DNA from: Toxorhynchites rutilus septentrionalis
Lineage: Eukaryota; Arthropoda; Insecta; Diptera; Culicidae
Length of the DNA stretch: 64,000 nt
NCBI RefSeq assembly: GCF_029784135.1
Contig: NC_073745.1
Location: 313,174,560 to 313,238,559 of the forward strand
Direction of reading: 5' to 3'
Numbering within the stretch: the first letter of the stretch is position 1; each line of letters starts with the position of its first letter. Both the position numbers and the translations under genes were made by a program. The notes under the pieces were generated by a model. The model was given only the letters and a program-made list of their open reading frames with translations, did no database searches and had not been told where the DNA came from. This document shows positions 58,606 to 64,000 of the stretch, one piece after another.

Positions 58606-59280
58606 TTCTGAATATAATTAATAATAATTAAATAACTTGTATTCCAATTTTTGTCATGAAAACAAAGCATGCTCTGATTACACGACAGAAAAAAAGTTCA
58701 CCCGTTTGTGTGTAATAACGTGTTTAAGACTACTTTTCGACACACTCCTTAGGTTGGTCAATACGACCAAACCTCTCTAAAGCTATTTTGAAACTCTATT
58801 GCGTTTTGTTTTTAAACAGAAGTACTAGTGCTAGTAGCAAGTGAGCACCACCGAACTGATGAGCGAATGCAGAATTTCGAACGCTTGTGTTTGTCCTTTC
58901 TATTTCATGCTCCATAATATGATGTAATATCTCCTCAATTACGATCTTATATGATTCTCTGTTGAATTATATTCCACAGCATGTAACACGATTTTTCGCA
59001 GTACTACATTGACTCTCGAACTACATTTGCCTGATATATGATGTCGGTTAGCTCAATTTTACGGTATTTTGTATCATGAAATTGATGTTTGTTATGATAT
59101 AAACAATTACGACTTAGTCTGTCGTGATAAATAAAATCGGATTGTATGCTTTGATCGTTATTATGTACATTTGGGATTCGATTCCACTCGAACAATGCTC
59201 ATAAAAAATCGCAAAAATGTCATACGAAAAAACTATGCAACGCTTCAAATTATTCATTTTTACTTTCTGATAAAAAAAAT
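58606..59280. other. No gene seen
   Basis: Unclassified AT-rich sequence; two overlapping minus frames of about 60 codons have no motif. Confidence 0.4.
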
Positions 59281-59700
59281 TATAGGAGGTTGTGTTCAAG
59301 ATACGACCGCAATGTTGACGTAGAACAACGCTGTTATTTTATATAAATCGCTTATTTATTCTTCTTCTTGAATGGCGTTAACGTTCCCTGTGAAACTTTT
59401 GCCGTCTCAACGTATACATTAACTAGCGTCATTTATCAATACATAGTTGCGATTTCTTATGCTAAATAACACGCCTTGAATGTATTCCGAGGGGCAAGCT
59501 CTAGAATACGCGTGACCACAGTGCAAGTCGGAAGAAATTTCTTTGACGAAAAACCCCCCGATCAGAACGGGAATCGAACCCGAACGCCAGGCATGATCAT
59601 GTGAGACGCTAACCACTCGGCCACGGGTGTACTTGCGCTTATTTATACCTTCGGATATTATTCTATAATGTTATGAAATTTTAGAAACAACTGTTGCGTT
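59281..59700. repeat. GGTTGTGT-family repeat, split by a SINE
   Basis: GGAGGTTGTGTTCAAGATAC, GACCGCAATGTTGACGTAGA and ATAAATCGCTTATTTAT run to 59359. They resume after the SINE as CCTTCGGATATTATTCTATA and ATGTTATGAAATTTTAG. This is the same order as 21159-21270 and 44317-45440. Confidence 0.75.
59360..59635 (-). mobile_element. tRNA-derived SINE, second complete copy
   Basis: On the minus strand: CCCGTGGCCGAGTGGTTAGC (A box), CGGGTTCGATTCCCGTTCTG (B box), CTTGCACTGTGGTCACGCG, GGCGTGTTATTTAGCATAAG and a GAAGAAGAAT tail. The 11-bp duplication CGCTTATTTAT flanks it (59349-59359, 59636-59646). Same family as 29622-29904, with scattered differences in the body. Confidence 0.9.
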
Positions 59701-59799
59701 GTTGTTGAAAGTTGCATTACTTTTTCATGCTCGAGAGAAGCGCAGCTGTCACCCTTAGTGGAGGAAGTTTTGCTACTGGCAAGCGAAACCTAATCACAT

Positions 59800-60430
59800 A
59801 CAAAATTCTCAAATGCACCAACGAAGCCCTTCTGATGGCGGAGAACAAACAATGTTAACTGCTTGGAAAAAGACTGAATTATGCCATACCGCTTGTACTC
59901 TGCCCATCGATGCGAATTCGCTTATGAGTTTGTCAAGAGTGGCCACCTTCACCACCAGCGAGGGGAGCTTGATTTTGGTTGCTGCCTGGGTAACGGCATT
60001 TACATTTTCGACCAACGCGCCGAAATTGCCTACTTCGCTGTAGTTCGATGCGGTGTCACACTCGCGAAGGCTCGGTCCAATGCGAGCGCTTTTCACTGCA
60101 CCAACATCGCGTGCATCATTAAATGACGCTTGCCTCGAAATGTTATTGCCCCTGGCAATGCGTTCGTTTTTTGCAGGGCTCGAGCCTGCCTTCCTCTTCT
60201 TCGTGCTCATCACACACTACGCGAAGCGTCCAATTTATGACGCGAAAAGAAAAACACACGATACGAATAACGCGAAAAACGAACAGAAAATCCAAACGAC
60301 GATATCCAAGTTGGATTACCACTGGTGGGGTCCAATCTTAGATCGAAGCGCAGCGAAAGCAAAGTGAACTGGATTGCTCAACAGTCCGATGCCGAATGAA
60401 AGTTTTCCTCAGCGAGATCCACTGTTTATA
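59800..60430 (-). pseudogene. LINE 5' region with ORF1 start
   Basis: The minus-strand frame from 60213 begins MMSTKKRKAGSSPAKNER and includes NFGALVENVNAVTQAATKIK then LPSLVVKVATLDKLISEFAS then MGRVQ. A Lys/Pro-rich N-terminus followed by K-LPxxVVKxxxLDKLxSEFAxMG resembles ORF1 nucleic-acid-binding proteins of CR1/Jockey-type LINEs. After that the frame departs from the expected pattern and ends at 59809. About 210 bases upstream of the ATG look like a LINE 5' UTR. It lies downstream, in its own sense, of the RT fragment at 60690-61880, so it is a separate copy or a rearrangement. Confidence 0.5.
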
Positions 60431-60681
60431 CTCTAGGTAAGTATTCCCCTTGATTCTTCTACTTTTCCTTCGTTCACAGAGACTTGCAATCCTACGATTT
60501 CTCCTCCGTTAGTCGTCGATAAGTTGCTCGTTATTGACATCTCTGTTCGGGAATGCACACAAATGGACAGAACAAATGTATGGGAAAATGGAAACGCTTA
60601 AAGTTTTCATGAATTTAAACCATTTACAAACCAGGGGACTCTAATGTATAGCATAATAAACAAATCTTACGGAATTTTCGA

Positions 60682-61880
60682 TTATTTATTTATTTATTTA
60701 TTCTGAGCAGACCGGATATACTACCGTAGGTCGCGTAATTTGTTCGCCGGACCGGTATACGCAGCAAATTTTGGTTCCGCAGACTTCTTGGAGGCACCTG
60801 TAGTTGGAATGAACGGAACAACGCCGGACACTCTGTTTTCGACGTCAGGACATCAGACACTAGCATAGCACGGGCGACATTGCGGCGAACAGCTAAGGTG
60901 TCTAAATTGATTAGAAGGCATCTACTATCATAGCTGGGTAGCCGAAAAGGATCCCTCCACGGCAAGCGTCGAAGAGAAAAGCGCACAAACCTGCGCTGTA
61001 CAGCTTCAATTCTGTCGACACCATTTTGGTAGTAAGGACTCCAAACTTGACAGCCGTACTCAAGAGTCGAACGTACCAGCGAGCAGTACAAAGACTTCAA
61101 GCAATATATGTCATTGAAATCTTTACCGATTCGAAACAAAAAGCCCAGACTTCTGGAAGCTTTGCCCACAATATATGAAATGTGCTGCTGGAACGATAGT
61201 TTGCTGTCTAGAAGTACCCCTAGATCTTTGATACAGTTGGTTCTCTCGATGGAAGTATCCAAGAGTTTATAATCGAACAAGATCGGTTCCTTTTTTCTTG
61301 AATAGGTGATTAATAGCACATTTACTTGGGTTCACCTTCATGCAATTAACAATACACCATTCGGCAAAACTATCCAGCTGTTGCTGAAGTAGGCAGGCAT
61401 CGGCAGTCGAGTTGATTATAAAAAAAATTTTCATATCGTCGGTGAATGACAAGCGCGGAAGGTTCAGCTTAAAATTGACGTCATTGAAGTACAAGAGGAA
61501 AATCAACGGCCCCAGGTGGCTGCCTTGAGGAATCCCAGATGGCGCGTCGAATTTGCGCGAGAAATGATCACCAATTTTTACTGCTAGCTGGCGACCGATT
61601 AGGTATGACCGCAGCCAACTGATTATTCTGCCGCCAAACCCCAAGTTCTCCATTTTAGAAATCGCAATTTCGTGATTAATGCTGTCAAACGCTGCTGTCA
61701 GGTCGAAATATATCGCATCTGTTTGTTTGGCGCTATTGAAACCTTCCGTTATATAAGCCGTGAAAGTCAACAGATTGGTTACAGTAGATCTCTTAGGCAT
61801 AAATCCATGTTGGTCTTCTACAATGTAATGCTGGCAGAAACTAAAGATCGGTTCCAAGACAACAAGCTCAAGCAGTTTGG
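60682..61880 (-). pseudogene. LINE reverse transcriptase, 5'-truncated
   Basis: Minus strand: VAKLLELVVLEPIFSFC, EDQHGFMPKRSTVTNLLTF, IYFDLTAAFDSINHEIA (motif A, both Asp present), GIPQGSHLGPLIFLLYFND (motif B) and LSFTDDMKIFF (motif C). Motif C is FTDD where FADD or YADD is usual, which would weaken catalysis. After KVNPSKC a frameshift near 61319 leads to LLITYSRKKEPILFDYKLL, TLEYGCQVWSPYYQNGVDRI and IEAVQRRFVRFSLRRLPW, ending GLLRINK directly in an (AATA)n tail (60684-60703). The 5' edge carries GACCGAGC repeated three times (61881-61903). Same family as 8767-9895. Confidence 0.9.
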
Positions 61881-61903
61881 CGACCGAGCGACCGAGCGAC
61901 CGA

Positions 61904-62479
61904 GATTAGTTTAGTGTGTAAATCGTGAAAATCCGTTCGCGGCAAAAATAGTTATTAACGTTAACTTTATTTCATAAAAACGTGACCTGTTTTCTGATTT
62001 GGCACCCTTAATGAAAGACGTAGTTCTACGTCAAAAAGTCAGTAAAATCGGTCGAGTAGATCATGAGAGGTCGATTCTACCAGCTAAAGAAACATGGTTT
62101 CGCGTTTAAAAACGCGTGCAGCAGTACTATATCTCTTGAGGTGTCCTCATACTTTTGGCTGCATCTTCCCAACGAAATGAAATATCGAAAAATAATTTTA
62201 GGACAACATTTCTGAGGACATAAGTTTCCTAAAATGCAAAATAAATTTTTTTTTCGTTTTTTGGGGTACCTTAAGGTATCAACAACAAATTAATGGTGTG
62301 TTTATTTTTCAAATAGTATTTAAAAAAAACACTCAAAACTTCTATGTTAAATTTTACTTCTCGCATTTTAGTTTTGAATGGAGTAGCTGAATCGATAAAA
62401 AAAATATGTGATGTGACAACGAGTATGCATTTGCCGAGACTTCTTCCTTCCGGCGAAGGGCTACGGATTCGAATCGAAG
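61904..62479. other. Hairpin-family end, otherwise no gene
   Basis: GACGTAGTTCTACGTC at 62017-62032, preceded by ATGAAA, has perfect 7-base arms and matches the reversed left end of the GACGTAG family. The rest is unclassified. Confidence 0.45.
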
Positions 62480-63420
62480 TTGACAGCTTTCTTAATTTAT
62501 TTTGAGTATGTGCTCTATGCATCTATGCAGATTTGAGTTCAACGGATGCTCTCCGATGGAAAGTCCCCAGGGAAAATCAGTAACGATTCGACATACGAAG
62601 CATTCTTCCGCCATCCGCACGAGTTGACGATAGCTGTCGTCGAGAAGCAGATTCCCACATAAACTTAGCGCTGGCCGCCGCTTCCATCTTCCCATCAAGT
62701 CATACCGCCCCATTCTATACGAGGGGGGAACCAGATCGCTTCGGCACGGAAGAATAGAAAACAAGCAAGTAGCATCGAAGCTCAAAGGTCTATAAATAAG
62801 TTTTACATTGTTTTTATTTGCATTCTGATCTCTTCCTCCCCGTTGTCTCCGTTGTTGGATCATCGCTCAAAGCTCGTTCTTTCCCACCGCTGCTGGACTC
62901 TGGCAAACCCCTTGTGTGATGGCACAATGCGATTACTTCCAGACCGTTGGCCGGATCCAAGGTGGGACCTGGGGAGGCTCCCATCCGGGGTTTGTGAGTG
63001 ATTGTGTTTGTGTGTATGTTTCTCTAACCATTTCCTCGGGGTTCGTTGGCGAGATGGCATAGGCATAGGGGAGAGATGGCGCCCTATCCAAAGCTACAAT
63101 CTGTCCGTCGGTGACCGAGTCTGGCTGAGTTTGTGTAAGCCAGGCCGAGGCCAACGGAGGGCAGGTGGCTTTCGATGGGCAGGTTTCTCCGAAGGCTGCG
63201 GGAAAATGTGTACACCTTTTAACCTGGGTATAAACGAACCGATTAATCGTTCTCCACAGGTTGATAAATGCCATCTCAGCGGCAGCGGTAGAAAGGAATA
63301 AAAATAAACGGTTCTCTAGCCGCCTTCCCTACCTCTTCGTCTCACGGTTGGTTTAGCTTGACCAATAACATCAGAGGGGAGTCGGGGTGTAGTTAATAAG
63401 CGTTCTGATTAGGATGATTG
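62480..63420. other. Repeat-poor island
   Basis: Mixed-composition DNA with no transposon signature. CTATAAATAAG at about 62788 could be a TATA element but no initiator follows at the right distance. Frames of 99-123 codons overlap antisense and lack domains (for example 62492-62863 minus, 62933-63274 minus, 63002-63301 plus). Confidence 0.35.
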
Positions 63421-64000
63421 TTGGTTTATCTAAATTGTAGGTCTGGGTTAAACGGGATTTATTTCCCACTGGTGAGCGGGAAACGCAAATTGAAAAAAAG
63501 AACCCATTGGAGGGCGAAACTGATTCTGCCGGTTTCCATGTTCCGGTGGTTTTTGATCATCTTTCATTTTTCAACATTTGTCGTGGAAAGTTTACAATGT
63601 TTCCATTTAACAAGAAATATAGTTGTCATTTTGCCCTTGTCATATTATTCATCCGTAATGTCGTTATGTCGTAATGTCGGCCCTATAATTCATTTATTTT
63701 GAAATTCATTAATTGGGATAAAACATTAGATGTAGACAAATTGACAACCATAACAATATTTAAACATTTTGGCTATTGTGTACAGTAACAAAAACAAACA
63801 ATTCTAATTTTCATTCCACTTCATATTTGTGTTTTCTGACGGGTAAAAGAAAAATTTTGGACGAACCGGACTGTTAAAGTTGCTACTGGCATGATTTGTG
63901 TCAAAGGAGTGTCACGAGATTGGAGTGGAAATTTGGGGGGTTGAAGTTTGATGATGTGGGGTGAATTTTCTTCCAAGTAAAACTTCCGATTTGTTTCATC
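63421..64000. other. No gene seen
   Basis: AT-rich sequence to the window edge. The 94-codon plus frame at 63418-63702 has a hydrophobic middle (FRWFLIIFHFSTFVV) but no start context or domain; probably chance. Confidence 0.35.

Overview
The window reads as a transposon-saturated, non-coding stretch of a dipteran genome, most likely a culicine mosquito (Culicidae). The grounds are an AT-rich background, two transposases with the DD37E catalytic spacing first described from mosquito ITmD37E elements, tRNA-derived SINEs, Helitrons ending in CTAG with an internal minisatellite, CR1/Jockey-type LINE fragments, and piggyBac, hAT, mariner and Tc relics. The species cannot be fixed without a search. 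I found no intact host protein-coding gene, rRNA, functional tRNA or CRISPR array. Almost all open frames are either transposase or reverse transcriptase fragments or chance frames.

Layout. 0-4.5 kb: an old direct repeat (1-355 and 3763-4110), a TA-flanked MITE and a Helitron scrap. 4.5-5.3 kb: repeat-poor island. 6.2-9.9 kb: a LINE reverse transcriptase split by a 2.36-kb hAT-like element with an 8-bp target duplication. 9.9-11.4 kb: two dead Tc1/mariner-superfamily transposases. 12.9-14.1 kb: a piggyBac-like relic. 14.3-16.0 kb: an unclassified element with a terminal hairpin and an internal 358-bp triplication. 16.6-17.7 kb: island. 18.98-21.1 kb: Helitrons and a LINE tail. 21.2-23.1 kb: a fold-back repeat. 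23.3-26.0 kb: an ITmD37E transposase interrupted by a second copy of the hairpin-ended element. 26.4-27.5 kb: island. 27.8-33.6 kb: a large inverted repeat holding a MITE, a SINE, a nearly intact ITmD37E element and a LINE 3' end. 33.65-34.45 kb: island with a TATA-type promoter candidate. 34.6-41.4 kb: MITEs, an internally deleted mariner and a hAT relic. 42.1-43.9 kb: island. 44.3-46.6 kb: Helitron and hairpin-family repeats. 49.25-50.2 kb: island. 50.5-52.9 kb: hAT/Gypsy/Helitron/piggyBac nest. 54.8-61.9 kb: SINEs, mariner, Helitron and LINE pieces. 62.5-63.4 kb: island.

Together the elements form a readable record of nested insertions: target duplications and rejoined reading frames show which element landed in which. 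Two interspersed families, called here the GACGTAG family and the GGTTGTGT family, share a short hairpin, GACGTAG-NN-CTACGTC or a close variant. About a dozen such hairpins are scattered over 64 kb. These families, one of which carries a well-spaced TATA/initiator pair, are my best candidate for something undescribed. The repeat-poor islands are the best places to look for regulatory DNA or untranslated exons of a neighbouring or enclosing host gene.
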